Shown: positions 8,225 through 16,115 of the stretch, piece by piece
Layout: the number at the start of each line of letters is the position of its first letter
Position numbering within the stretch: the stretch's first letter is position 1
Assembly (NCBI RefSeq): GCF_002904335.1
Contig: NZ_PPHF01000157.1
Coordinates: forward strand, 62,001-126,000
Reading direction: 5' to 3'
Length of the DNA: 64,000 bases
From: Amycolatopsis sp. CA-126428
GTDB lineage: Bacteria; Actinomycetota; Actinomycetes; Mycobacteriales; Pseudonocardiaceae
The notes under the pieces: generated by a model
Told to the model about the DNA's origin: nothing
Database searches by the model: none
What the model saw: only the letters and a program-made list of their open reading frames with translations
Made by a program: the position numbers and the translations under genes

Positions 8225-9466
8225 ATGACCACTGCTTCCGTCGACGTCGACACGGCCCGCAGCGACTACGCGGCCCTGGTCGGCCGAGGCCTCTCCCTGG
8301 ACATCACCCGCGGCAAGCCGTCCCCCGAGCAGCTCGATCTCTCGAACGCGCTGCTGTCCCTCCCGGGCGACGGCACCTTCAAGGCCGAGGACGGCACCGA
8401 CGTCCGCAACTACGGCGGCCTCAACGGCCTGCCGGAGCTGCGCCGCATCTTCGCCCCCGCGCTGCAGGTGCCCGCCGGGCAGCTGCTCGCCGCGGGCAAC
8501 TCGAGCCTCGAGCTGATGCACGACGCCGTCGTCCAGGCCCTGCTGAGCAAGCTGCCCGGCGCCGAGCGCCGCTGGGCCGACGAGCCGCAGGTCAAGTTCC
8601 TCGCGCCGGTCCCGGGCTACGACCGCCACTTCGCGCTCACCCAGCGCTTCGGCATCGAGCTCGTCGGCGTCGCGATGACCGACGAGGGCCCCGACATGGA
8701 CGTCGTCGAGACGCTGGTCGCCGAAGACCCGGCCGTCAAGGGCATCTGGTGCGTGCCGAAGTACAGCAACCCCACCGGTGTCACGTTCAGTGACGACGTC
8801 GTGAAGCGGCTCGCCACCATGCGCACCGCGGCGCCGGACTTCCGGATCTTCTGGGACAACGCCTACGCCGTGCACCACCTCACCGACGCCGAGGCGGAGC
8901 TGGCCGACCTGCTGGCCCTGGCCACCGAGGCCGGCCACGCCGACCGCGTCTTCGTCTTCGGCTCCACCTCGAAGATCACCCTCGCCGGGTCCGGCGTCGG
9001 CTTCTTCGGCGCCTCCGAGGCGAACCTCGCCTGGTGGACCGGCAACACCGGCAAGCGCACCATCGGCCCGGACAAGGTCAACCAGCTGCGGCACGCGCAC
9101 TTCCTGAAGGACGAGGCCGGCGTCCGCGCCCACATGCGCAAGCACGCCGAGATCATCGGCCCGAAGTTCGCGGCCGTCGACCGCATCCTCACCGAGGAGC
9201 TGGCCGACCTGGCGTCCTGGACCAAGCCGACCGGCGGGTACTTCATCACGCTGACCGTCCCGCAGGGCACCGCGAAGGAGGTCGTGCGGCTGGCGAAGGA
9301 GGCCGGTGTCGCGCTGACCCCCGCCGGGGCGACCCACCCGCACGGCGACGACCCGGCGGACGCCGTGATCCGGATCGCGCCGACCTTCCCGAAGCTCACC
9401 GAGGTCGAAGAGGCCGTCCGCGCGCTGGCGGTGTGCGTCCGGCTCGCCGTCGCGCAACGCGGCTGA
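8225..9466 (+). CDS. aspT: PLP-dependent aminotransferase, AspT (class I-gamma) type
   Basis: 413 residues from ATG 8225. The opening SLDITRGKPSPEQLDLS is diagnostic of the MocR-related aminotransferase family that includes the Corynebacterium aspartate aminotransferase AspT. The pyridoxal phosphate lysine is K250 in FGSTSKITLAGSG. Upstream are IWCVPKYSNPTGVTF (substrate and PLP contacts) and IFWDNAYAVHHL with the PLP-ring Asp/Tyr. The likely reaction is transamination between aspartate and 2-oxoglutarate, though other amino donors cannot be excluded. It is a stand-alone gene, about 115 bp before the ferritin-like gene. Confidence 0.85.
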   Translation: MTTASVDVDTARSDYAALVGRGLSLDITRGKPSPEQLDLSNALLSLPGDGTFKAEDGTDVRNYGGLNGLPELRRIFAPALQVPAGQLLAAGNSSLELMHDAVVQALLSKLPGAERRWADEPQVKFLAPVPGYDRHFALTQRFGIELVGVAMTDEGPDMDVVETLVAEDPAVKGIWCVPKYSNPTGVTFSDDVVKRLATMRTAAPDFRIFWDNAYAVHHLTDAEAELADLLALATEAGHADRVFVFGSTSKITLAGSGVGFFGASEANLAWWTGNTGKRTIGPDKVNQLRHAHFLKDEAGVRAHMRKHAEIIGPKFAAVDRILTEELADLASWTKPTGGYFITLTVPQGTAKEVVRLAKEAGVALTPAGATHPHGDDPADAVIRIAPTFPKLTEVEEAVRALAVCVRLAVAQRG

Positions 9467-9503
9467 CCTGGGGAAACCGAAGTCGATCAAAATTTTTTCC
9501 GGT

Positions 9504-9535
9504 TTGACCGAGCCGGGGGCCGCCCAGGTACGTAT
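9504..9535 (+). promoter_or_regulatory. putative sigma-70 type promoter of the ferritin-like gene
   Basis: TTGACC at 9504-9509 and TACGTA at 9529-9534 are separated by 19 bp and would start transcription close to 9541. This supports translation from GTG 9583 rather than GTG 9541, because the first GTG would lie at or next to the transcript end. Sequence match only. Confidence 0.4.
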
Positions 9536-9582
9536 GACCGGTGGGTGAGGTGGACGAACTCGTCACGAGAGGACGTCCCCCG

Positions 9583-10560
9583 GTGTTCGGAAAACGCTAC
9601 ACAGAGCAGCTGATCGAGCGCAGCGCGGAGAACGCGACCGACCGCCGCCGCTTCCTCAAGGCTGCGGGAGCGGCGGGGCTCGGCGTCGCGGGTGCCGGCG
9701 CGCTCGGCACGGCGCTGTCACTGGGCCTCGGCTCGGCCGGTGCCACGTCGCAGTACGGAGCGCAGGGAGGTGACAAGGCGAAGGAGGCGGCGAGCGATGC
9801 CGCCGTGCTGAACTTCGCCCTGAACCTCGAGTACCTCGAGGCGAACCTGTACTCGTTCGCCGTCTACGGCTACGGGCTGAACGAGAAGTACGTCAACGGT
9901 GTCGGCAACCTGGGCAAGGTGTCCGGCGGGCACGCGGTGCAGTTCAAGAGCGAACACACCAAGCAGATCGTCCAGGAGATCGCCGGCGACGAGGTCGCCC
10001 ACGTGAACTTCCTGCGCAAGGCGCTGGACAAGGCCGCCGTCGCGCAGCCGGAGATCGACTTCCAGAACAGCTTCACCGCGGCCATGCAGGCCGCGGGGGT
10101 GATCAAGCAGGGCCAGACGTTCGACCCCTTCGGGAGCGAGAACAACTTCCTGCTCGCCGCCTACCTGTTCGAGGACGTCGGCGTGTCGGCCTACAAGGGC
10201 GCGGCGCCGCTGGTGGACAACAAGACGTTCCTCGACGCGGCGGCGGGCATCCTCGCGGTCGAGGCGTACCACGCGGGCATCGTGCGTGGCCAGCTGTTCG
10301 AACGCGGCCTCGGCGACATCACGAACAAGATCTCCGACGCCCGCGACAGCCTCGACGGCAAGGCCGACGACGACGAAGGCGTGCTGAAGTACGGCAAGGC
10401 GAACCTCGTCCCCGCGGACGCGAACGGCATCGCGTTCGGGCGGTCCGCCGACCGCGTGCTCAACATCGCCTACCTCAACCCGGACAAGGTGACTTCGGGC
10501 GGGTTCTACCCGCGCGGCCTCAACGGCGAAATCGCCACCAGCGGTGCGAAGGAGCAGTAG
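9583..10560 (+). CDS. Tat-exported ferritin-like domain protein
   Basis: 325 residues from GTG 9583, chosen because GAGAGGA at 9567-9573 lies 9 nt upstream; an in-frame GTG at 9541 lacks a site. The N-terminus has a twin-arginine signal (DRRRFLKAAGAAGLGVAGAG), followed by a ferritin-like four-helix region with LNFALNLEYLEANLYSFAVY, IAGDEVAHVNFLRKAL and ILAVEAYHAGIVRGQL. The spaced Glu and His residues fit a carboxylate-bridged di-iron or related site, as in the Ferritin_2 family of exported proteins. The role is not established for this family; desiccation or oxidative-stress protection has been suggested for relatives. Monocistronic context. Confidence 0.8.
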   Translation: MFGKRYTEQLIERSAENATDRRRFLKAAGAAGLGVAGAGALGTALSLGLGSAGATSQYGAQGGDKAKEAASDAAVLNFALNLEYLEANLYSFAVYGYGLNEKYVNGVGNLGKVSGGHAVQFKSEHTKQIVQEIAGDEVAHVNFLRKALDKAAVAQPEIDFQNSFTAAMQAAGVIKQGQTFDPFGSENNFLLAAYLFEDVGVSAYKGAAPLVDNKTFLDAAAGILAVEAYHAGIVRGQLFERGLGDITNKISDARDSLDGKADDDEGVLKYGKANLVPADANGIAFGRSADRVLNIAYLNPDKVTSGGFYPRGLNGEIATSGAKEQ

Positions 10561-10624
10561 GCACCGGGTGCCGCCGTCGCGGTAACGTCAACGGCGGCGG
10601 CACGCGGAGTCGAGGGGGCGCGAA

Positions 10625-11731
10625 GTGCGGGTACTGGTCGCGGGTGGCGGGATCTCCGGAACGGTTACGGCGATGGCGCTGAAGCTGGCCGGGCACGAAC
10701 CCGTCGTGTTCGAGGCCCATCCCGCCGGCGGGGACGACGTCGGCGCGTTCCTCACGATCATGCACAACGGCATGGACGCCCTGCGCGCCATCGGCGCCGA
10801 CGGGCCCGTGATCGACAGTTCCTTCGCCGCGTACGGCGTGGAGCTCGTCGCCCCGACGGGGGAGACCGTCGGGCGGCGCGAGTTCGAAACCGAAGGTCTC
10901 GACGGGCCGCGCACCCTCACCCGGGCGACGCTCTACCGCGTCCTGCTGGAGGAGGCCGCGCGCCGCGGTGTCCCGCTGGAGCGCGGGCGCCGGCTGGTGC
11001 GCGCGACGCCGGAAGCCGGTGGCGTCACGGCGGAGTTCGCCGACGGCACCACCGCGACCGGTGACGTCCTCGTCGGCGCGGACGGGGTGCGTTCGGTCGT
11101 CCGGAAGCTGATCGACCCGGCCGCGGACGAGCCCCGCTACACCGGGCTGACCGTCGTGTACGGCTACACGCGCGCGGGCGGGCTGCCCGCGGCGCCGGGG
11201 ATCTACCGGATGGTCCGCGGCAGCCGGGCGGCCTTCGGGTTCACCACGGACCCGGCCGGAGCGACCTTCTGGTTCGCCCGCATCCCGGACGCCGAGCGGC
11301 CTCGCGAGGAGATCGCCGCGGTCACCACGGCGGGCTGGCGCGAGTTCGCGCACGCGGCGTTCGACGGCGATCCGTTGCCCTGCGCGGACATCATCGCCGC
11401 CACCGGGGACGAGGTCTTCGGCGGCCACTCCTACGACGTCCCGGAGACGCGGGTGTGGTCGACGCCCGAGCTGGTCCTCGTCGGGGACGCCGCGCACGCC
11501 GCGTCCCCGGCCGCCGCCCAGGGCGCCTCGATGGCCATCGAGGACAGCGTGGTCCTCGCGCAGTGCCTGCGTGACCGGCCGGACCCGGCATCGGCGTTCG
11601 CGGCGTACGAAAACCTGCGCCGCGAGCGGGTGGAGAAGCTGGTGGCGGCGAGCGCGGGCCAGGACGTCGGCGAGGAAAGCGGCTGGCTGTACGCCCACCA
11701 CATCGACTGGCAAACAAAGATCATCGTTTAG
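10625..11731 (+). CDS. FAD-dependent monooxygenase (PheA/TfdB/UbiH superfamily)
   Basis: 368 residues from GTG 10625, with GAGGGGG upstream. The Rossmann motif GGGISG near the N-terminus binds the FAD ADP moiety. VGADGVRSVVRKLIDP corresponds to the DG motif, and LVGDAAHAASPAAAQGASMA is the GD motif of aromatic-ring and tetracycline-type flavin hydroxylases. The probable reaction is NAD(P)H-dependent hydroxylation or epoxidation of an unknown substrate. No biosynthetic cluster surrounds it, so a catabolic or detoxifying role is as likely as a biosynthetic one. It ends 17 bp before a strong bidirectional hairpin. Confidence 0.82.
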   Translation: MRVLVAGGGISGTVTAMALKLAGHEPVVFEAHPAGGDDVGAFLTIMHNGMDALRAIGADGPVIDSSFAAYGVELVAPTGETVGRREFETEGLDGPRTLTRATLYRVLLEEAARRGVPLERGRRLVRATPEAGGVTAEFADGTTATGDVLVGADGVRSVVRKLIDPAADEPRYTGLTVVYGYTRAGGLPAAPGIYRMVRGSRAAFGFTTDPAGATFWFARIPDAERPREEIAAVTTAGWREFAHAAFDGDPLPCADIIAATGDEVFGGHSYDVPETRVWSTPELVLVGDAAHAASPAAAQGASMAIEDSVVLAQCLRDRPDPASAFAAYENLRRERVEKLVAASAGQDVGEESGWLYAHHIDWQTKIIV

Positions 11732-11747
11732 GGGTCTGCCGCGGCTT

Positions 11748-11793
11748 GTCGTGAGTGGTAAAGGGGGTTCTAACCCGCGTTACCACTCACGAC
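11748..11793. terminator. bidirectional hairpin terminator
   Basis: GTCGTGAGTGGTAA at 11748-11761 pairs perfectly with TTACCACTCACGAC at 11780-11793; the 18-nt loop holds a further GGGTT/AACCC stem. It lies between the convergent monooxygenase and LacI genes and covers the LacI stop codon at 11787-11789. It probably terminates both transcripts. Confidence 0.75.
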
Positions 11794-12830
11794 CGGGAGC
11801 CGCAGGAGTCGCGGACCACGAGCTTCGTCGGCAGCAGCACCGGTTCCGGGGTCGTCGCGTTCTCGAGCATCGCCAGCAGCGCGCCGGCCGCCGCCGTGCC
11901 GAAGCCCGGCTTGTCCTGGGCCACCGTGGTGAGCGCCGGGTCCACCAGGGAGGCCACCTCGATGTCGTCGAACCCCACCACGGCCAGGTCCGCCGGCACC
12001 CGCAGCCCGGCCGCGCGGGCCGCCAGCAGCGCGCCGACCGCCATCTCGTCGCTGGCCGCGAACACCGCCGTCGGCGGCTCCTTGCGGGCCAGCAGCCGGC
12101 GCATGCCGACGAACCCGCTCTCGCGGTAGAAGTCGCCGCCGATCACGAGGTCCTCCGCCACCGGCAGCCCGGCGTCGGCCAGCCCGCGCCGGTACCCCTC
12201 GGTGCGGGCCGTGGCCGGCGCGTTGCCGCGGGGACCGGTGATCGTCGCGATCCGGCGGTGCCCGAGCGCGGCCAAGTGCCGGACGGCTTCCGCCGCGCCT
12301 CCCGCGTTGTCCGAGGTCACGTGGGTGGCCCGCGGCCCGGACAGGGCGACGTCCAGTGCGACGCACGGCAACCCGGACTGGGCGAACGCGGTGAACGCGT
12401 CGGCGTCCGTCCCGCTGTCGATGAGCACCAGCCCGGCCAGGTGGTGCCGGCGGGTCATGCTCACGTAGCCGATCGGGTCGGCCAGCGAAACGCCGGGGTG
12501 GCGCTCGCGGGCGTCGTCGCTCGTCGCGAGCATCAGCAGGTGGTAGCCGTGCGAGCTCAACGCGGACTTGAGGCCCAGCAACAGGTCCTGCAGGAACGGG
12601 TGCCGCCAGCCGGGCCGCCGGTGGTCGGTGTCCCAGACCAGCCCGACCATCGCCGACTGCTGCCGCGACAGCGCGCGCGCCGACTCGTTCGGCGAGAAAT
12701 CGAGGTCCCGCGCCACGCGTTCGACGCGTTCGCGCGTCGTCGCGCTGACCGTGGCGGGGCGGTTGAACACCCGCGACACAGTGGCGACGGAAACCCCGCA
12801 GAGCTGGGCAACCTCGCGGGCGGTGACCAT
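11787..12830 (-). CDS. LacI/GalR family transcriptional repressor
   Basis: 347 residues from ATG 12830. The N-terminal HTH is MVTAREVAQLCGVSVATVSRV, the core VSVATVSR being that of GalR-type regulators, followed by a hinge helix ESARALSRQQ. A periplasmic-binding-like sugar domain (about 60-340) follows, with LVLIDSGTDADAF and VVGFDDIEVASLVDPALTTV. It is divergent from a sugar ABC importer and beta-glucosidase operon and is its obvious local regulator. A GalR-type palindrome TGTAACCGGTTACA lies 16 bp upstream of its start, consistent with autorepression. Whether it also binds the CebR-like site in the opposite promoter is unresolved (see findings). Confidence 0.9.
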   Translation of the reverse strand: MVTAREVAQLCGVSVATVSRVFNRPATVSATTRERVERVARDLDFSPNESARALSRQQSAMVGLVWDTDHRRPGWRHPFLQDLLLGLKSALSSHGYHLLMLATSDDARERHPGVSLADPIGYVSMTRRHHLAGLVLIDSGTDADAFTAFAQSGLPCVALDVALSGPRATHVTSDNAGGAAEAVRHLAALGHRRIATITGPRGNAPATARTEGYRRGLADAGLPVAEDLVIGGDFYRESGFVGMRRLLARKEPPTAVFAASDEMAVGALLAARAAGLRVPADLAVVGFDDIEVASLVDPALTTVAQDKPGFGTAAAGALLAMLENATTPEPVLLPTKLVVRDSCGSRS

Positions 12831-12845
12831 GGCAATCTCCGTTCT

Positions 12846-12859
12846 TGTAACCGGTTACA
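12846..12859. promoter_or_regulatory. GalR-type LacI-family operator
   Basis: TGTAACCGGTTACA is a perfect 14-bp palindrome matching the TGTAAnCGnTTACA pattern of GalR-like repressors. On the reverse strand it follows a TTACGC/TACAGA promoter with 17-bp spacing, so it would cover the transcription start of the LacI gene. Confidence 0.75.
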
Positions 12860-12916
12860 TCTGTAGCACACCACCTGGGACTGCGTAAACGCCGGGAGGC
12901 GTTACTGTTTTGTTAC

Positions 12917-12946
12917 TTGACGGCACCGTGCTGGGAGCGCTCTCAT
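12917..12946 (+). promoter_or_regulatory. promoter of the sugar importer operon with CebR-like operator
   Basis: TTGACG at 12917-12922 and TCTCAT at 12941-12946 are 18 bp apart. The palindrome TGGGAGCGCTCTCA at 12932-12945 overlaps the -10 element and differs at one position from the CebR operator TGGGAGCGCTCCCA known from Streptomyces cellobiose regulation. Confidence 0.7.
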
Positions 12947-12990
12947 GGGACCCGCGTTTTCCGACCGGCCCGCAGAACAACGGAGATCTC

Positions 12991-14271
12991 ATGCGCCCGA
13001 AAACGACAACCCGCCGGATCCGCCTGCTCGCGGGGGTGGGTGCCGCCCTGGTCGCGCTCACCGCGCTGAGCGCGTGCGGCGACAGCGGTGCCGCCGGTGG
13101 CAAGGTCAAGCTGAGCCTCGGCCTGTTCGGCAACTTCGGCTACACCGACCTGATCAAGGAGTACCAGGCGGCGCACCCGGACATCGAGATCACCGAGCGG
13201 ACCGCCGCCTACTCCGACCACCACAAGAACCTCGCCGCGCACCTGGCCACCGGCGCCGGCGCCGCGGACGTCGAGGCCATCGACACCGGTTACGTCGCCC
13301 AGTTCAAGGCGACGCCGGACAAGTTCGTCGACCTCAACACCGTCGGCGGCGACAAGCTCAAGGACCGCTGGCTCGGCTGGAAGTGGGCCGCGTCGCTGGC
13401 CAAGGGCGGGCAGCAGATCGGCTACGGCACCGACGTCGGCGGCCTGGCCATCTGCTACCGCCGCGACCTGTTCGAGCAGGCCCAGCTGCCCGCCGACCGC
13501 GACGCCGTCTCCGCGCTCTGGCCCACCTGGCAGGCGTTCTTCGAGACCGGCAAGCGCTTCCAGGCGAAGGCGCCGAACGGCGTCAAGTTCATGGACGGCG
13601 GCCCGACCGTGCTCAACGCGATCGTCGGCCAGGCCCCGCAGGGCTACTACGACCAGAACGACAAGGTCATCGTGGGCAGCAACCCGGCCCTGCGCCAGGG
13701 CTGGGACCTCGTCGCCGACGCGGTCAAGGCGAACCTGAGCGCCGGCCTGCTCTACAGCACGCCGCAGTGGAACACCGGCTTCACCCAGGGCCAGTTCGCC
13801 ACCGTCACCTGCCCCGCGTGGATGATGACCAAGATCAAGGACCAGGCGCCGGACACCGCGGGCAAGTGGGACATCGCGAGCGTGCCCGGCGGGGGCGGCA
13901 ACTGGGGCGGCTCGTACCTGACCGTGCCCAAGCAGGGCAAGCACACCAAGGAAGCCGCCGACCTCGCCGCCTGGCTGACCGCGCCCGAGCAGCAGGCGAA
14001 GGTCTTCACCAGCAAGGGCCTGCTGCCGTCGGCGCCGTCGCTCTACGACGACCCGAAGATCACCGGCTACACCAACCCGTTCTTCAACAACGCCCCGGTC
14101 GGCAAGCTCTTCACCGACGCGGCGAAGAAGCTGAACCCGCAGTACCAGGGCCCGAAGGCCGGCGACGTGCAGACCGAGTTCGGCAACGCGATGCAGCGCG
14201 TCGAGCAGGGCAAGCAGGACGGCGCGGCGGCGTGGCAGCAGCTGGTCGGTGACGTCGCGAAGATCAAGTGA
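12991..14271 (+). CDS. cebE: ABC transporter sugar-binding lipoprotein, CebE-like
   Basis: 426 residues from ATG 12991 with GGAGA 5 nt upstream; the open frame back to 12910 lacks a site. A signal peptide ends in the lipobox LSAC with Cys29. The mature protein is a cluster-1 extracellular solute-binding protein: SLGLFGNFGYTDLIKEYQ, a DVEAIDTGYVAQF segment and a conserved TVTCPAWMMTKI region. It captures oligosaccharide outside the membrane and delivers it to the two downstream permeases. The CebR-like operator and the beta-glucosidase gene suggest cellobiose or cello-oligosaccharides. No ATPase gene is present; such importers usually share MsiK encoded elsewhere. Confidence 0.87.
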   Translation: MRPKTTTRRIRLLAGVGAALVALTALSACGDSGAAGGKVKLSLGLFGNFGYTDLIKEYQAAHPDIEITERTAAYSDHHKNLAAHLATGAGAADVEAIDTGYVAQFKATPDKFVDLNTVGGDKLKDRWLGWKWAASLAKGGQQIGYGTDVGGLAICYRRDLFEQAQLPADRDAVSALWPTWQAFFETGKRFQAKAPNGVKFMDGGPTVLNAIVGQAPQGYYDQNDKVIVGSNPALRQGWDLVADAVKANLSAGLLYSTPQWNTGFTQGQFATVTCPAWMMTKIKDQAPDTAGKWDIASVPGGGGNWGGSYLTVPKQGKHTKEAADLAAWLTAPEQQAKVFTSKGLLPSAPSLYDDPKITGYTNPFFNNAPVGKLFTDAAKKLNPQYQGPKAGDVQTEFGNAMQRVEQGKQDGAAAWQQLVGDVAKIK

Positions 14272-15203
14272 TGGCCGGCACCACCACGCTGACCTTCGCC
14301 GAACGGCGGCAGAAGTGGGACGTCAAGCTGTCGCCGTTCGGGTTCATCAGCCCGTACTTCCTGATCTTCGGCGTCTTCGGGCTGTTCCCGCTGCTGTACA
14401 CGGCCTTCGTGTCGCTGCAGAAGCGGAACCTCATCGACGCCGAAGGCGCGCAGTTCATCGGGTTCGGCAACTACGAGCAGCTGCTGTTCCACGACCCGTA
14501 CTTCTGGAACGCGATGGGGAACACGGTCAGCCTGTGGCTGCTGACCACGATCCCGCAGATCCTGTTCGCGCTCGGCATCGCGCACCTGCTCAACCGCCGG
14601 CTGCGCGGGCGGACGATGTTCCGGATGGGGATGATCCTGCCCAACATCACCTCGGTGGCGGCGGTGACGATCATCTTCGCGCAGCTGTTCGGCCGGGACT
14701 TCGGGTTGATCAACTGGGTGCTGAGCTGGTTCGGCGGCGGGCACGTCGACTGGCAGGCCGGCACGGCCAGCTCGCACACCGCCATCGCGTCGATGGTGGT
14801 GTGGCGCTGGACCGGCTACCACGCCCTGATCTTCCTGGCGTCGATGCAGGCGATCCCGTCGAGCATGTACGAGGCCGCCACCCTCGACGGCGCCAAGGGG
14901 TGGCAGCAGTTCTGGCGGATCACCGTGCCGCTGCTGCGGCCGCAGATCATCTTCTCCACGGTGATCGCGACGACCGGCAACATGCGGCTGCTCGCCGAGC
15001 CGCTGCTGTTCAACCCCGGCACCGCGGCGGCGACCGGCGGGTCGGACCGGCAGTTCCAGACCGCCGCGCTCTACCTCTACGAACAGGGCTTCACCAAGTA
15101 CGACTTCGGCTACAGCTCGGCGATCGCGCTGATCCTGGCCGTGGCCACGATGCTCGTCGCGGGCCTGTCGTACCTGGTGACCCGGCGCATCCAAACGGAC
15201 TGA
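14271..15203 (+). CDS. cebF: ABC transporter sugar permease, CebF-like
   Basis: 310 residues from ATG 14271, overlapping the cebE stop by one base (TGATG); GTG 14268 is an alternative with a 4-bp overlap. It has six predicted membrane segments, the first at about residues 26-48. The inner-membrane EAA loop is EAATLDGAKGWQQFWRITVP, which contacts the ATPase. It belongs to the MalF/UgpA branch. It is translationally coupled to the binding protein and followed after 9 bp by the second permease. Confidence 0.9.
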   Translation: MAGTTTLTFAERRQKWDVKLSPFGFISPYFLIFGVFGLFPLLYTAFVSLQKRNLIDAEGAQFIGFGNYEQLLFHDPYFWNAMGNTVSLWLLTTIPQILFALGIAHLLNRRLRGRTMFRMGMILPNITSVAAVTIIFAQLFGRDFGLINWVLSWFGGGHVDWQAGTASSHTAIASMVVWRWTGYHALIFLASMQAIPSSMYEAATLDGAKGWQQFWRITVPLLRPQIIFSTVIATTGNMRLLAEPLLFNPGTAAATGGSDRQFQTAALYLYEQGFTKYDFGYSSAIALILAVATMLVAGLSYLVTRRIQTD

Positions 15204-15212
15204 GGAGCGGAC

Positions 15213-16100
15213 ATGACCACCGTGCTGACCCCGGCGGCGCCCGCACCGCCCGGCGCTTCGCCCGGCCGGATGCGGCGCATCGGGCAGCGTGTCACCAGCC
15301 CGTGGACCTACGCCGCGCTGATCGCGATCCTGGCCGGCTCGGCGTTCCCGGTGTACTGGTCGTTCGTCGTCTCCTCGCAGACGACGGAGGCGGTCGGGAG
15401 CGTGCCGCCGGTACTGGTGCCGGGCGGGCACCTGTTCGAGAACATCGCTCGCGTCTTCGACCAGACGGACTTCGCGCTGGCGCTGGGCAACTCGCTGATC
15501 GTCGCGGGCACGATCACCGTGTCGGTGGTGCTGTTCTCGACGCTGGCCGGGTTCGCCTTCGCCAAGATGCGGTTCCGCGGGCGGACCGCGCTGCTGCTCG
15601 TCGTGGTCGCCACCCAGGCGATCCCGACCGAGCTGGGCGTCGTGCCGCTGTACATGATGATGGCCGACTTCGGGTGGGCCGGGCAGCTGCAGGCGGTGAT
15701 CGTGCCCGGCCTGGTCACCGCGTTCGGCGTGTTCTTCATGCGCCAGTACTTCGAGCGGGCGCTGCCGCTGGAGCTGCTGGAAGCCGGCCGGATGGACGGC
15801 TGCGGTTCGCTGCGGCTGTTCTGGCACGTGGCCCTGCCCGCCGCCCGCCCGGCCGCGGCGGTGCTCGGCCTGTTCACCTTCATGCAGGCCTGGAACGACT
15901 TCTTCTGGCCGCTGGTGGTGCTGGTGCCGGAGAACCCGACCGTCCAAACCGCACTGTCCACACTGGCCAGTGGCTACACCACCGACTACACGCTCGTGCT
16001 CACCGCCGCCACCATCGGCACCGTCCCCGTCCTCATCGTGTTCCTGCTGTTCGGCCGCCAGATCGTCGGCGGCATCATGCAGGGCGCGCTCAAGGGCTGA
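15213..16100 (+). CDS. cebG: ABC transporter sugar permease, CebG-like
   Basis: 295 residues from ATG 15213, preceded by GAGGAG. Six membrane segments are predicted, starting at about residue 33. The MalG-type EAA loop is LEAGRMDGCGSLRLFWHVAL, and the C-terminus GRQIVGGIMQGALKG is the usual end of this subfamily. It pairs with the preceding permease to form the translocation pore. It is 15 bp upstream of the beta-glucosidase gene. Confidence 0.9.
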   Translation: MTTVLTPAAPAPPGASPGRMRRIGQRVTSPWTYAALIAILAGSAFPVYWSFVVSSQTTEAVGSVPPVLVPGGHLFENIARVFDQTDFALALGNSLIVAGTITVSVVLFSTLAGFAFAKMRFRGRTALLLVVVATQAIPTELGVVPLYMMMADFGWAGQLQAVIVPGLVTAFGVFFMRQYFERALPLELLEAGRMDGCGSLRLFWHVALPAARPAAAVLGLFTFMQAWNDFFWPLVVLVPENPTVQTALSTLASGYTTDYTLVLTAATIGTVPVLIVFLLFGRQIVGGIMQGALKG

Positions 16101-16115
16101 CCCCCGGAGTTCACC

